This document shows positions 1-13,203 of a stretch of DNA of 64,000 bases, one piece after another. Each line of letters begins with the position of its first letter. The first letter of the stretch is position 1. The stretch comes from Salarias fasciatus (taxonomy: Eukaryota; Chordata; Actinopteri; Blenniiformes; Blenniidae), in assembly GCF_902148845.1 (NCBI RefSeq), contig NC_043757.1, positions 5,368,328 through 5,432,327 of the forward strand, written 5' to 3'. The notes below the pieces were generated by a model. That model worked only from the letters and a program-made list of their open reading frames with translations, did no database searches and was not told the DNA's origin. Made by a program: the position numbers and the translations under genes.

Positions 1-17
1 GGACCAGACCCCCACCT

Positions 18-30
<13 letters not shown>

Positions 31-62
<32 letters not shown>
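31..62. repeat. (CA)n microsatellite
   Basis: Uninterrupted CA dinucleotides preceded by a short (CT)n run at 20-30. Long reading frames through such tracts in this window (runs of Cys-Val or Thr-His) are artefacts of the repeat. Confidence 0.98.
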
Positions 63-63
<1 letters not shown>

Positions 64-2544
64 CCTGCACAGACAGGCAAAGTCCACGTGTACAAACCGC
101 TGTAATGAGAATAAATTGCAGCGACACAAATAGAGGAACCTGTGGGATTAGAGTGAATCAGGTATCATGATTCAAGACAGATCCTTCATGTTTGCAAAGA
201 GTCGCTGAAGGTTTGCCGGGACAATACAGGTCGAGTCTGCTGAGACTCTGCAGCCATTCTGGGATCGTTCCAGCTCTTCACTGTATTTATTCCAAAGCAA
301 ATACACTCTCAATGCAGGTTTATATCAGATGATGCTAATCCAGTTTTGCATCTGGCTGCACATGAAGCGAGAAAGGTACACAATGCACTTTTCCAGGCCG
401 TCAAGGACACATAAACACAGACACGCCGGCACACGGAGTCAGGACACAGGCATTTCTGCGGGCAGCTGAGCCTCTTAAGTGGTCAAAGCAGACGCAGACG
501 CAGTCAGAATGAGAGCGGCTCGGAAATCTGAGGCCCTCATTAGCACCGATGATTCAGCCCCTTTTCACAGCGCGAGCTGAGTGTGTGTATGCGGAGGGGT
601 GACGAGTGGTTACTAAGTGGGCATGGGGGCATTTTCCAGCATAGCACTGCTCACCACGGAAAGGTTGTGACCCCCAGATTTTCAAACCGGCCCTCTACTT
701 AATTTGTTTTCCTGAGCAGGAGCCAGGAGCTACTGGTGTTATAACGCTCGGCACTGCCACCAGTTTCCCTCCTCTGGCTTCGGGCTCCATCATAACAGGC
801 ACATTTAAAGGTGAAACACTGAATTCAGCTGCAGGCATTTCTGCTGAGGTTAGCATACAGAACACAGGAGGCAGGGCTTTCAGCTATCAGGCTACTCTCA
901 TGTGGAACCAGCACCCAGTTTCAGTTAGGGAGGCTGACACACTCTACTTTTAATATTAGTCTCAAGTCCTTTGTTTTTTAAAGCTTACAGTTAGAGTTGA
1001 TCAGGAGAGTCTGGGCCATTTTCTTGTGAAGCTGCTGTCGGTTTAGACAGCTGGGAGACATACGCTGAGCTTCTTTACTCTCTAAATCACCATGTTTCAC
1101 TCTCACAGGCCACTAACATCCCCTCTCTGAATCTTCCCTCTCCGACAGTGGAGCTGGACGTCTGTGGTCGGAGTCTCCTGCCCCGTCACATCTGCAGCGA
1201 TTGGATTTATGCCTGCTTGCTTGTCCTGTTAAATCCTTTACTGAGCCTGGTTGTGCAGATTTCTTCCATTTGAAAGTGGTGATGATTGTGTTTCCACCAT
1301 CGCCTTTGCTTGCCAACATAGAATTTTTGGGTTTTTCTGTTAAAGTGTATTGAAATGACTGCTGGATTTGACACCATAGAAATGAAACTGAATGAGTGAT
1401 AAGGAAGCAGTTGTCACACGTGGGTCAGAAGATGAGGATTCAGATGCCTGACGCTGCAATTGTTGGTGAAAAAATAATTAAAAACTGTCAGAATAAGAAA
1501 CAAAAGTGGACAGGTCAAGTGCGCAAAATCTAGCAATGCAACAATAAGCTGCAGACAGGGTAGAGAGTGCGATCAGACCGACAACCAGAGCAGCTGAGAA
1601 CAGCCCAATTTATAGCCGAGGCACCAGGTGACGACACACACACTCTGGCACAGGTGAAAGACATCAGGGTGGGGAAACGCAATCAACCGCGAGGAAGGGA
1701 AGCCAAGGAGCCTGAAACAAAAAACAGAGCTCCACTCTTCCAAAAAACACAAGACCGAACATGAAGCTGGCAGCAATCGTCTGTTCACGCTGCAATGCGA
1801 TCATGGACATTTCCTTTAAAAATGCAGAAATTTCTTTCATGTAATTAATAATTCTTAAAGACGTTTTCCAATAAATCTGAATGGAGAATTTCAACAAATG
1901 TAAAAAAAGAGAAAGTTTCTGTGTTTTTGATTTGCTGTGGTGGAAACTATAATTACTTTTTATTTGTTGTTTAATGTAGCTGTAGATGTGCAGGCCATCT
2001 ACCAGTAGAGTTTGGCGTAGATTTCTGTGTGTTTGTGGTCGTCTGTGTTTATGTGTTTGTCCTTTAATTGAACGAAAGCCTTCGAGCAGAGTCAGTTAGG
2101 ATGAACTCCAGCACCCTGTAACCCCGAGTTATAGAAACGATATACAAGCTGCATGGATGACATTAGTCGGTGGATATGATATTGGTGAGAATAAACTGAT
2201 GCAGCCAATTTTATGGAGCGGAAAACCAAAGCAAAGAAATAATACATGTGTTGATGTGAAGCAGAAGGGAAAAAAGCCTTTGATGAGGTGAAACGAGCTT
2301 TCAGAGAGAAAGTTAAGATTAATTGGAGCAAAAAACTTTCGATCTGTGTGTAATTGCCTCCAAACAAACCCTCTGTTCAGTCATTCGATCTGCTGTCAGT
2401 ACAAATGTCAAACAGAGTAGTTTTAGTCAACAAATTAACAAAGTACATACAAATACTAATCTAAACCGGTTGGAGAGGAAACCTGAAACAAAATGCATTT
2501 TGCAGCTGTATATGTTAAAACAAGGACAATAGACTGGAGGCTTG

Positions 2545-2815
2545 TCCGGCGTGTAGCTTCAGTTTTCACGAGAACGTTTTCAAGTGAAGTGCATTGTGGG
2601 ATTTGCTAGTTTTAGAGTTGAAAGTCATCCGGAATAACAATCCATCATCATCTTCTGTCCATACAAAGGTCCATCTACTCACCATTGTTGGAGTTTATGG
2701 AGTTTTGTTCTGTGAGCACTTGTATGTGTGGTTTCATTCCCAGAATAACCAACAACACCCCCTAGTGGCCAGCATGCTAACTGAACGCTTTTACGTGTAA
2801 ACGGATAATGAGTCA
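2545..2815. repeat. MITE-like dispersed repeat, degenerate
   Basis: Contains a GTTTTCAxGAGAACGTTTTC-like stretch near one end and GTGTAAACGGATAA near the other. This pattern is typical of a widespread teleost non-autonomous DNA element, and a related stretch lies at 22120-22400. Ends and target-site duplications are not clear. Recognition is by pattern only. Confidence 0.35.
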
Positions 2816-5582
2816 AAATATTCACAAATGCAAAACTTTCCTGAAATAAAAACACAAAACAAAGCATTTTCACTTGAAATATTGCGTAAACAAGGCCTTA
2901 TTTAGGTTGTAAAAAATAATGGATGAATACTTTTGATGTGTCAGATCACAGTGGACTGATCAATTTATCTGTCATCACAAAAAATCGATCATGAAAATCA
3001 TTGCTATAGAAATAACTTGAGAAAACTCAGAAGTCTCACTCAGACCTTTTATTTTGGCTAAATTCATCATCACAGCGAATCCTCTAAACTGAAATCTAAT
3101 AAAAACCATCCAGTAGAAATGAAATGGAAGAGCCATATTACTTGTTCCCAGCTTAACTTACTGGGCAAACCCCTTTAATTACCATGGCCTCTCTGACCAC
3201 CTGAAGCATTGTGGGAGACTGCAAAGGCCACGTCTCTTGTTGCCCCCCCGCCCGCCCCCCTCCACTCAACACTATTAAAAACCTGGAGCTCCTGGAGGAA
3301 ACACCCACTTCCTCCACATTCCTGAAGGATTTTCCATACGGAGAATAGTAAACAAACCTGTGAACAAAGAGCGAGCGGGGGGATCTGGAGGGAGGGAGGG
3401 GCCCGCAGACAAGCTAATGTTATTTCCTTCATGTAGTAAATCAAACTACAGAGCGTGCAGGAGGAGGAGGAGGAGGAGAAGCCGGCTTCTTTTGTGAGTC
3501 CACCGAGGTGTTTACCATCAGCAGAGATGGCGGCGGGAGCGTTGAGGAGAACAAAGACCTGGGCACAGGCCGGGTTCTGCCTCCTCCTCATCCTCCCCTA
3601 CTTAACTTTCCCAGCTGCCTCAAACACACAAACAGCGCCTGGCACTGAGCGGAGCGGAGCGGGGAGGAGCGAGGAGCTGGCAGGGGGAGGAAGGGCTCCT
3701 TATCTGCTTCTGGCACGGGAACTCCTGTTTCTGTCTCAAACCCTGGGTTTGAACTCTGCGCAGAAGAAGAGCACATGTCTGTGTGAGCGTGGATCGTTGG
3801 GTAAAGAAACAGACTCCTCAGTGTTGAGTTATCGCTTTGGGAAGCTCCCGATGTGTCTGGGACACGAGGTAATGGTCTGATCCTGAGAACCCACCTGCAC
3901 CGGGGGGTCGTGCCAGCCTCCAGCTGTTGACATTTAAAAGTGCTGATTCGGAAGATTTTTTTTTTTTTTCTTTTCCCTCCCCACGGGCACACACACACAC
4001 ATGAACACACACTGATGCATCCAAAACCTTGGCCTGCCCGAGTCACCTCTGAGAACGCAGCTTCCTTCTTCAAAGGTCGCTCGGCCCGGTGTTGACAGTT
4101 TCAGAGGCCATGTAAATCCAACATCCACGAGCATCCAGGAACAATAAACCCCCCCGTCCCCCAGTCCCGTCCCCCCACCCCGTCCCCCCGTCCCAGTCCA
4201 GGACCTCTGAACAGCCGTCTGTCATGGAGGAATGTACGCATGACTCATCTTCAATCCTGCTATCGAGCAAGGGCCCTCGAAATGTGAGTCCTGACCTGCG
4301 GCTTGTACTCTTTTTCTTTTCTTTTTTTTTTTTTGTCCTTCTTTCTTTCTTTGCTCAATCCCTTTGGCAGAGGCCGGCCCGTCGTTACACAGATCCTGCC
4401 CCGGCTTGCTCACAGGAATGTACTATTGAGAAAGCGCTGCACCGCAGAAACCCTTCCAGCCATTCCAACCCGTAATCAGATCCAGCCTGTCATCCCCCAT
4501 CCCGTCTCCAATCTCTCCCCCTTCCCTCGCTCCAGTCCCCGTCCCTCTGTCCAAATGACATGCACACACGCAGAACACAAACACCCACACAGAGGAGCAG
4601 CAATCAGACACCCACACCGAATCGCACACCGCAATTTGTAGACACGTAAGCTTTTTCAAAACAATAAGTTACATGGAAATGCAGCTCCGACTGGGGAAAA
4701 ATGAGGAAAGACTTGGTTGATATCATCATTAAATCCATGTATTCTTCATATTCTCACCATTTTTGACATATTTCCTTGTAACTGAGAACTTGATACCTTT
4801 TAAAGTTCGATCATCGTCGAAGGCGTCAGGAAGCTGTAAACATGTCGGTGCGAGTCGTTTCATTTGTTTTCTCAAGACCGTTAAGCTCGACGTGGACTTC
4901 ATACCAAAGAGAACAAATTATGTGTTTAGCTGGAAAGCTACGTTAGCCTGTCAAGCATTTCTATTTTCTTGATGTCTCAGTTACTTCAGGATCATTTCAT
5001 GCGGAGAAATCTCATGAGAAGAAATGCTTTTCAAGCTAGTGTGCCGAATAGACCTGGTTTACTCAGAAGCTTCTGTCACGTTCTGTTTTGACTGTGAGCT
5101 CGTTCTCTTCTTAAGGAAATGCTCCAATTCAACAATTTTACCATCAAATGTTGACTCAGCATCTTTCTCCAAATTTCAGACCTGAATGCTAACCTTTCAG
5201 GGTTTGTGTTGTGGCGACTATCGTCACACAGCAGTAATGTTCCAGTTTGTCGAAAGTTTTCATGTTATCCCTGTGCCCGATCAGGTTCATTAGGCCTTTT
5301 GGTGTATTCATAGTTTGGATTCCTATAAACAGGCCTGTTTATAAGAACCCTGTGCCTGCGAACCTGGATGTCAACAATCCAAACTCGGGTTTTTAAGCTG
5401 ATTCGTGGCCATATGAACACTATTTTAAAACCTCATTTAAACAGCCTCATGTGGACAAAATTGCTAAACATGTTTATTTACACTTTCTGGGATCCACAGC
5501 AGACTGGAGAAGTGCTTTTTTTCTGCTATTGTATGTTGATAAGTTTCACCAGTCGAATCTACTAAAATCACACCTGCTGCAA

Positions 5583-5795
5583 ATGTCTATCGATCCACTT
5601 CTTAATCCGCTTCATACAGTTCAGGAAACTGAAGCTGATCGCAGTTAACAACAGGTGAAGGCAGGTTACACCCTGGACAGGTTGACAAATAGAGAAACAA
5701 ACAATCAACACACAGTCACATCTCGGCAATAGCCTCGCAGAATTTCTATCTCACACACAGGGAGAACATGCAAACTCTACACAGAAAAGCTGATA
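5583..5795. repeat. dispersed teleost repeat (TACACCCTGGACAGGT type), degenerate
   Basis: Matches in order the motifs of a very common fish interspersed repeat: a CGATCCACTTCTTAATCCGC-like start, TACACCCTGGACAGGT in the middle and GGGAGAACATGCAAACTCTA near the end. Related degenerate copies lie at 11735-11850 and 14084-14200. I do not assign a family name. Confidence 0.5.
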
Positions 5796-6545
5796 ATTGA
5801 GGTGGGACTGAGAGGTCATTGTAGTTCATCAAAGTTTATTTTCTTTGCAGGAAAATTCATTGGGAGCGTCTGAAGCACCGCCGATCATTCGGAGGGAATC
5901 TTTAAGGAAATGGAAACATGAAGAGGTTTAACTGTGTCTGCATGCTTTTCCGTAGCTTTAATTCTTCCCTGTTCTCCTCGTTTTAGGGGCCAAGTGTTTG
6001 GTTTTACATGCTAAGTTAAAGTCTTAGCTTGACTTTAGCACCCAGATAATGAGTCAATCTCTCCCTCCATTTATCTCCAACCACCACATCTCCTCATCTC
6101 TCTCCACCTGACTGCCTGTGATTGCGGCTGAGCCTTACCTCTTCATCTCTCCATCTCCAGACCTCCCTCCCCCGTCTCCCCGCTCCTCCTCACCCCTCCT
6201 CCCGCTTCCCTCCTGTCTCCTCGAGATGGGGGATTATTTCTGTAAGCTCCCCTTTCCCTCGTCCTCTCCTCCTCTCAGGAAACTCTGACTTGCGCAGCTA
6301 TTTCACTGGCTTTCAATAAACTCTTGGATCCTGCAGCCTCCTCTGAAAACCCACAGCTTCGATTACACAAAATGAAGCGCCGCACAACCCTGGGCAACCG
6401 AAAGGTGTTTTCAATAATTACTTATTATATGTGTTTGGCGAATCAGAAACATCTGCGGCGAATTTGACTGAAAGAGCCCCAAAACATTCCTAAAATAGGA
6501 GTGACGCACGCAGCGCTGTGAGACACACACTGTCTCTCAGCTCCT

Positions 6546-6546
<1 letters not shown>

Positions 6547-6576
<30 letters not shown>
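6547..6576. repeat. (CA)n microsatellite
   Basis: Perfect AC dinucleotide tract of about 30 bases. Confidence 0.97.
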
Positions 6577-6578
<2 letters not shown>

Positions 6579-8417
6579 AGGAGGGCTACACTGCGCCATT
6601 GTCAGTAAGGGTCTATTTGTGGGCTGTTTTTTTAGCTGGCCACAGCTGCGGAAATGAATATCAAATGCGGTTCTGCTCACATAAATCAAAACCGTTTGCC
6701 GTGTTCTGACTCTCTTTCCTCCGTTTAAAGTCAATCCACTGGGGCAGTGTGAGTTACACTTACACCCCACGGCTTAACTCTTTCCTCCGGAGCAGTCACA
6801 GAAGAGCGTTCAGGAGCAGGAGGTTAAGAAGACGGACGCGGGGGGGAGGGAGGGTACGGTAAAGCCTGTTCTGCACGTGTATCCTATATTATGTGTGGCA
6901 AGGAGAAACCTGACAGGGCAACATTCAATACAGGAAGTGTGGGAAAGAAATGGTACCATGATTACAGATGAAGTCCCACAGTGAAAATAAGTGTTGTACA
7001 CGGACCACGAATGTGTATCTCTTGGTGTCTCTTTCATGTTTTCTTTGTTCCTCTGAGCTGGGTTCGCCACAGCCCTTCCAGTGTCGGTAAGATACCTCCT
7101 CAACCAATACATCTCATAACACGGCCGGGGTGAGATTAGAAGTGGGTTTAGGTTTGGATGGGGGTAAAGTTCAGCGGATATGAACATGTTTTGACTTTTC
7201 AGTTTGAGGAATTCCTGCGTAGATATTTTTTGGTGGAAAAGTCACTATGGTCCAATACTGTCAGTACGATCAGGACTATCATCAATACAGGCAACAGTTA
7301 AAGTTGATTCCTGGACAATGTGGTGCAAGTATTGAAGAACTTACTGTTTCTTTTTAATATTTCTACTGCCCTGTTGTGGGAACTGTGAAAACCACAAATA
7401 TGGCTCACATTACGTTCCAACCAACAACATGCTTTCATTTCCTGGTAAAACTGAAAAATAGAAAACCTTACCACCAAATTTAGGACCATGGTCCTTCCAT
7501 CCATCAGTCTATCCGGCCATGACATGTAGCATGTGGTCAGAGGTTTCTGATGGCTGTGCTGACCAGACGCAGGGACGTTCGGTTTACCTGCATTATCAGC
7601 AGGTATGTATGAAGAACATTTAGGGCTGATGTTGGGCTAAAAGCCAAAACCCGAGGGGGGAAAATATCCTGTTTTATTCACATTTAATGCTCAAAGTGGA
7701 GTATTTGGCAAGTTGAGGAACTGTTCAGTGTGTTTTGACAGGCTGTTCTGTTTTTGATTTTCTCTCTGGTTGCTTCTTCACCAAGTAGATTCCATCACGA
7801 GCCTGCATGTCTCTCTCTGCGTTGTGGCATTGTGTCCACAGATGTGCTTTCTGTTTGCACTACAGAGGTTTCTGCCACAGCGCCGCCATGCTAGCTGCTT
7901 TTCTAATGGCTGCGCTGATAACTCGTTATTTGTTTTTATTGGCGAATGTCTTTTTTCAAGCTGACTTTGATGACTTCTGTTCTATCTCGTGGAGAAATAG
8001 TTTCCACTGACAAAGAAATGAATACTAAAGTCACCCTTAGTAGAGCTGCATGGAGGATTTTTGCTGGCAAATACACAAGTCAGTTCCAGTAGCTAGTTTT
8101 CAAAAAACCCCAATAAAAATATGGCCTTTTGCAGAAGGACTGACTGCGCCACTTTCAGATGTGACCACACCTGCTTTATAATGGAAGACGTAGATTCCCG
8201 TCACACTGTGACAATCAAAACACTGTGCCTGGGTGTGTATGCACTGGTTTTACTGCCTTTGTGGGGTTCAGAACCTGCCAGTGCGCCACACTTGTTGGGT
8301 CCAGGCTACGTTGTGAGGACCATTTGTTGAATATTGTTTATATATGTGGTTTGTGTGGTTTCGGGTTATGGTTCGGTACTTTGTGGTGACTATTAAGGGA
8401 AGAGCCAACGGAATGCA
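6577..8417. other. gene-free stretch
   Basis: No coding exon, RNA gene or clear mobile element recognised on either strand. Base composition is unremarkable. Confidence 0.5.
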
Positions 8418-8418
8418 G

Positions 8419-8470
<52 letters not shown>
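8418..8470. repeat. (TG)n microsatellite
   Basis: TG dinucleotide tract with one TTT interruption. It is the first of four CA/TG arrays within 700 bases (8418-9111). Confidence 0.97.
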
Positions 8471-8473
<3 letters not shown>

Positions 8474-8746
8474 GTGAAGGAGGGCGTAGCAGCAAAAATC
8501 GCCGGAGGTCCTCCTGGTCTGGGCTTTACCTCTGCTTTTCTGGGATTAGAGGGGATCCAGCACTGTCCAAATCTTATCCTAACCTAACGGCCGGACCAAA
8601 CCAACACACACACTCCAGATCAAGCCGCTGGACAATGGACCCGCCTGTCTGTTGGTTTAACAGGTCTGGATGCACACTAAAGGGGGATTGGGGAGGCCTG
8701 CTCTGATGTCCAGGGGCCTGGGAGGGGGAGCATGAAGCTGAAGGGA

Positions 8747-8760
8747 GTGTGTGTGTGTGT

Positions 8761-8842
<82 letters not shown>
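8747..8842. repeat. (GT)n microsatellite, long
   Basis: About 96 bases of GT with a single GG interruption near the start. It is among the longest dinucleotide arrays in the window. Confidence 0.98.
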
Positions 8843-8844
<2 letters not shown>

Positions 8845-8983
8845 TGAATAGAGAGGGTCATGTAAGGCCGTGTATATGAGTGTGTATGTTTGGGACAGTG
8901 GAATGTGAGAGAGGAGAAAGGGGGGCCATGCAACAAGGGACATCCCATTAATACCAGGCCTAATCTCCACCCTGGGCACCGAC

Positions 8984-9020
8984 TACACACACACACACAC
9001 TCAAACACACACACACACAC
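8984..9020. repeat. (CA)n microsatellite, interrupted
   Basis: Two CA runs separated by TCAA. The tract has strand orientation opposite to its neighbours at 8747 and 9074. Confidence 0.95.
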
Positions 9021-9071
9021 GGTAAGAGCTGTCAAATCCAAGTTTTCATTTCAAGGTAAAATGGAAATGTT

Positions 9072-9073
<2 letters not shown>

Positions 9074-9111
<38 letters not shown>
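9074..9111. repeat. (GT)n microsatellite
   Basis: Perfect GT tract. Confidence 0.97.
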
Positions 9112-9114
<3 letters not shown>

Positions 9115-9301
9115 AATGAGTGACACAACCGGATTCATCCAGAGCACACACTCGTTCATCAGTGCAGCTTTCTGTTTTCTGTATATTCCTTGTTTTTTGC
9201 GGCTCCTGTTGACACACAGCCTGTTTACCTTCCAGACAGCCGAGGTTCGACTGCGTTACCCAGTGACATTTGAAGTGTTGCTCTTTGAGTCGCTACCTTA
9301 A

Positions 9302-10786
9302 AAACACCAAACTCCTCCAATGTTTTTCCACTCAAAAACACAAACAGTCCAACTGGAAGGGGTCAAACGCCAACTAAACATGCGAAATGAGGTGAATTTG
9401 TTTGTCAAATTAATTCACAGTCAGTATTTTTGTGGAACGTAAACATTGGTGCATTCATAAGGTGTTCATCCTTCAATTTCCTGCCAAATCATCTGGTTGA
9501 AAAAATATCTTTCAACAACAATTGGAGAACGAAGCAACACCTTAAATCTGACTGCAATGATGTGGTAAGTTGTTGAAAAAAAATCCTAATAATCCACTTT
9601 TTTCATTGCTGCGAATGTTATGGCTAGTTTGTGTCAATATCTTACAGATTTATTTTATTAATTTGCAAAAAAGCTTTTTCTGAAAAATGGAAGTTAAACG
9701 ATTTCTAATTTTTGCTAGTAACAATAATGAAACAGCGATTTGAGAAAAAGAATGTTTCTTTCAACTAAAAAAGCAAAAACAAAACAGTATTTTGTTACTT
9801 CTGATTAATTTTAGTTTGGCTACAAATGGCACACTGTTTATGAGTTAAACTACAACTGGCCTCAGGGGGCAGTAAAGAAAACTGTTTAAATTAAAGAGAA
9901 TTTGGGATTTGTCTTATCATGAATGTCTTATGAAACATAAAGGGGAAAAATTGTTTATAAAAGGTTTGTTTACTCTGTTTCTTGATCGACTTGGTTTTTA
10001 TTCAGCTTCTCTGTAGCAATACTGCCATGAGTTTGGTAGCAGGTTTTTTTTGTTTTGTTTTTTTTCTTTTTTAACTGTTCATCTCAAACCAAATCAAAGC
10101 TACAGGCATCTGTCAGCACGCTACGCTCGACATTTGTATCGAGTTACTGTGCTTTAACAGAGTTTTCGAGAAGGCTCGTTTCTCATCATCCAGTTTCCCA
10201 AACTGGCAAACGACTTTTTTTTTCCTCCCTTTCTGTTTCATATGTGGGTGCGGATGGTCAAATAAACTCCAGATTGCACCTTTAAACTGCGCTCGGTGAA
10301 AATGACTGCTTGGCCCGCACTGCGCTGTCAGGCCTCGTAAATTTCCCCGCAGAGCATGTTCTTTTCATGCGGCCTAATGTGTTTAAGCCCCAGGTCTGGG
10401 CAACATGTGCATGCTGGTGCCTACTTGTGCTGTGTCGCTGAGCGCACGCACTCTGGCACTGAACCCCCACCCTGTGCAAGCCCCCCACCACCACCCACCG
10501 CAGGCACCCTTATGAAGCGGGGCAGGTTTACAGCTGATGCTGCGCTGTAATTGGAGTGATAATGCAACAGCGTCACTCTTTTGCTTTGTAATTAAACTAT
10601 TGTGGGGGTGTGTGAAGTGTGTTTATTGATGCCTGTGTGTGTGAGGATACAGTAGGTGAAGGACAGAGACCCCCGTGATGTGAAGTGCCCTCCTTGGAGC
10701 CCAGAAAGGTAACAAAAACAAGTCCGTCGGCGGCACTGGAAGGAGTGATGTCAACCTCCCCCCCTCCAAGGACACACAAACTACCG

Positions 10787-10788
<2 letters not shown>
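9302..10788. other. gene-free, AT-rich stretch
   Basis: AT-rich sequence with several A and T homopolymer runs up to about 10040, then a GC-richer part at 10280-10550. No exon or transposon ends recognised. Confidence 0.5.

Positions 10789-10824
<36 letters not shown>
10789..10824. repeat. poly(C) tract, 36 bases
   Basis: An unbroken run of 36 C, preceded by other C-rich patches from about 10755. Pure C or G runs of this length are rare; the only comparable one in the window is at 31292-31334. It could form an i-motif or G-quadruplex, and it is also where assembly length errors are likely. Confidence 0.95.
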
Positions 10825-13172
10825 AGTGGACCATTCCCATCAGACAGTGCTGCAGCGATGCGGCCCACCTTGGCCGCCGCTTATGAAACTTACAGCTTCC
10901 TCCACTTTGCTCTCCAACACTCTGCTAAACTCAATGGTCACATTCATAGCATCGAAACATAAAACGCTATTAATAAAACAGCAAGGGCCTGCTGAGTGAC
11001 ACCTGCCCGTGCTCTGCCAACGCACACTGGAGTCCCGCTCCAAGTGTTATCATAGTCGGCCCCGAGGACGATGTAATAAAAAAATACATATAAATACCAA
11101 TCCTGGACAGGCCACTGGGGAGGATACAGCTGCAGGCATTTAACGCAGGGCAGGATGGCAGGGCAACAAGTATAACAGCGTCTGCAGCCAGGTGTATGAG
11201 TGCACGGGTTATAAACACCCGGCAAAAAGGAGAGCGCTCCCGGGCGATAGCCAGCCTGAATATGGGGCAGAAGAGAAAGGCCAATGGAATAACACCAGCG
11301 ACCTGAAGCAGCCAATGGAAAGTGAAGCAGTGCCATGCTAGTGGACGTGCCAGAGAGCGAACCGAGGGGAGGAAGGAGCTGGTGAATAAGACACCGACGA
11401 TGACGAGTCCCTCAAACGAAGAGGAGGGCGGTTAAAATTACCCCAAAACTGTGTAATTTTATCTGGGATGACCCATATAGAGTGGCATATCGTCAGCAAA
11501 TTATCAAGCCAGGCTTTGTGATCTTTATGTCAAATAAAGTGATTCATGCTATTTTGAATGTAGGCAACACATAAATGAAGAATCAATTTTCAGACCCATA
11601 ACTCATAAAGTGACTCGTAGGATATTTTAGACAAATCTTGATTTAAAGTTGTCTCAGAAGTGAAGATGTTTAGTTTGATGTCACAACCCTTCAAAAAACC
11701 TTCTTATAATTAAGGGAGAAAAGAACCTTAATAGGTCTCCAGCCTATAACAACGGAAAGACAGAAACAAACAACCACACAAACTCAGTTAACCTCAAATC
11801 CATATTTTCTGATCATGGGAGGAAACCAGAGTATTCCGAGTAAGTCCATGCACATATAACTGAAAATTCAAGAACGTCACACTACTAGTTCTTCATTAAT
11901 TCTGTTCTCCTACACTGATTGTTTTATTCCCAAAAGACAACCTAATCACAACATTATTCTCATTGTAGTTCCAGAGTTTCACGTCTCTCTCTGTTTGAGG
12001 TGCAGAGGGAAGGAAGGGAACTCAATGTCTTTGGCTTCAAAGTGGTTCCACTGATGTCACAGATTTGCCCAAACATTTTTCACCAAAAACTATAATCAGT
12101 TTCATGAGTATGTCATGAAATATCACAGAGATTAAGATTTTAGGACTCGGCCCTTAACATCAATTATTAAGTTACAAGTTCTATATATACGCCTATATAT
12201 GGAGAATAATTACACTCCAATACGCCCCCTTGTGGAGGTCTGCAGTAAACTTCCAGTTGTACGATGTATGTCATCGGTTCTGGTTATAAACTGCTTTCAC
12301 GAAGATAATGAGCTTCAGCTTTGCCTGTAATTTTTAGAGAGGTCTTAATTCGACCACATAATAGATATTTCCTGCGGTGTTTCTGAGGACTGCATTTTAT
12401 GGAGGAGTGTTTCCAATATTTTGCCCACCCCATTACCTTGCATGGCAGGGCGAGAGAATATCAGACAATACTTTTTAATATAATGCAATCCAGCGGTTGC
12501 ACCAGTCATGACATACTCAATAATCTCACGGACCCTAAAAGAGGCCGAAAATATGAAGGCTTGTCACCCGCTTGCTCATGATCTGACAAATGAAAACTCC
12601 AGTGTTGCACGTACAGAGGTCAGAGGTCACATGTTGAGTTGGAGTCAGAAAACATGAGTTTTCAGTTTGAATTTACAGCTCTGACTGCAATGAGAAGATC
12701 AAGATCCAGGTCTGTGGTATTCTCACACCCCACACGTCACTCCGTACCATCCATCAGCACTTACCTTTCAGTGAAACACAGAATAATGTGAGGTGGGGGG
12801 AAGCAAGACAACCCCTCCCCCCGCCCCCCCTCCTTTTTGGACAGATCATAGATTGTGGCGTATTATGGAGCCCGAGCAAGACTGTGCAGCACCTGTAAGT
12901 CCACTTGCCTCCTTGACTGTAACCGCAGGCGAGGGCGGGGGGTTGGGGTGGGTGGGGAGTGGGAAGGGTGGGCTGTGAGAGTTTTCCCAGGCTCCGCTAA
13001 GGTGAATATAAAGGCTGCAGTGTTCCCCCTCCGACTGCATCTCCTGCTCCATCTCTTTGAACTGGGCGGTCATGTCAGCAGCTCCCGGCCCCCAGCCACC
13101 ATACCGCCCTTCATGTGCCCACGAGGGAGCGATAGGCTGGGCGCCGACAGATCCGCACAACATACAGGACCA

Positions 13173-13179
<7 letters not shown>
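10825..13179. other. gene-free stretch with a possible conserved non-coding block
   Basis: No exon chain recognised. 10970-11340 is balanced in composition and free of repeats; it may be conserved non-coding sequence, but that is a guess from texture. 11735-11850 contains a degenerate copy of the dispersed repeat also seen at 5583 (GTCTCCAGCCTAT, then GGGAGGAAACCAGAG). Confidence 0.4.

Positions 13180-13202
<23 letters not shown>
13180..13202. repeat. (CA)n microsatellite, short
   Basis: Short CA tract after a CGCGCG start. Confidence 0.95.

Positions 13203-13203
<1 letters not shown>

Larger units (their letters stand above)
63..6546. other. gene-free stretch, intergenic or intronic
   Basis: No exon chain, RNA gene or intact mobile element could be supported. 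It holds short homopolymer runs, pyrimidine-rich patches (for example 6060-6280) and two old dispersed repeats listed separately (2545-2815 and 5583-5795). A C-rich block at 4148-4203, with several runs of four or more C, could form a G-quadruplex on the opposite strand. Confidence 0.6.

Noticed and set aside
3527-3880. Frame from ATG 3527 with a signal-peptide-like start (FCLLLILPYLTFPAAS)
   Set aside because: The rest of the frame is low-complexity and unlike any family I know, with no splice partner found. A hydrophobic stretch from pyrimidine-rich DNA is the simpler reading.
8574-9123. Long overlapping frames on both strands
   Set aside because: They are Thr-His and Cys-Val runs from CA/TG microsatellites. 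The same applies at 17263-17817, 18208-18504, 20325-20670 and 58285-58533.
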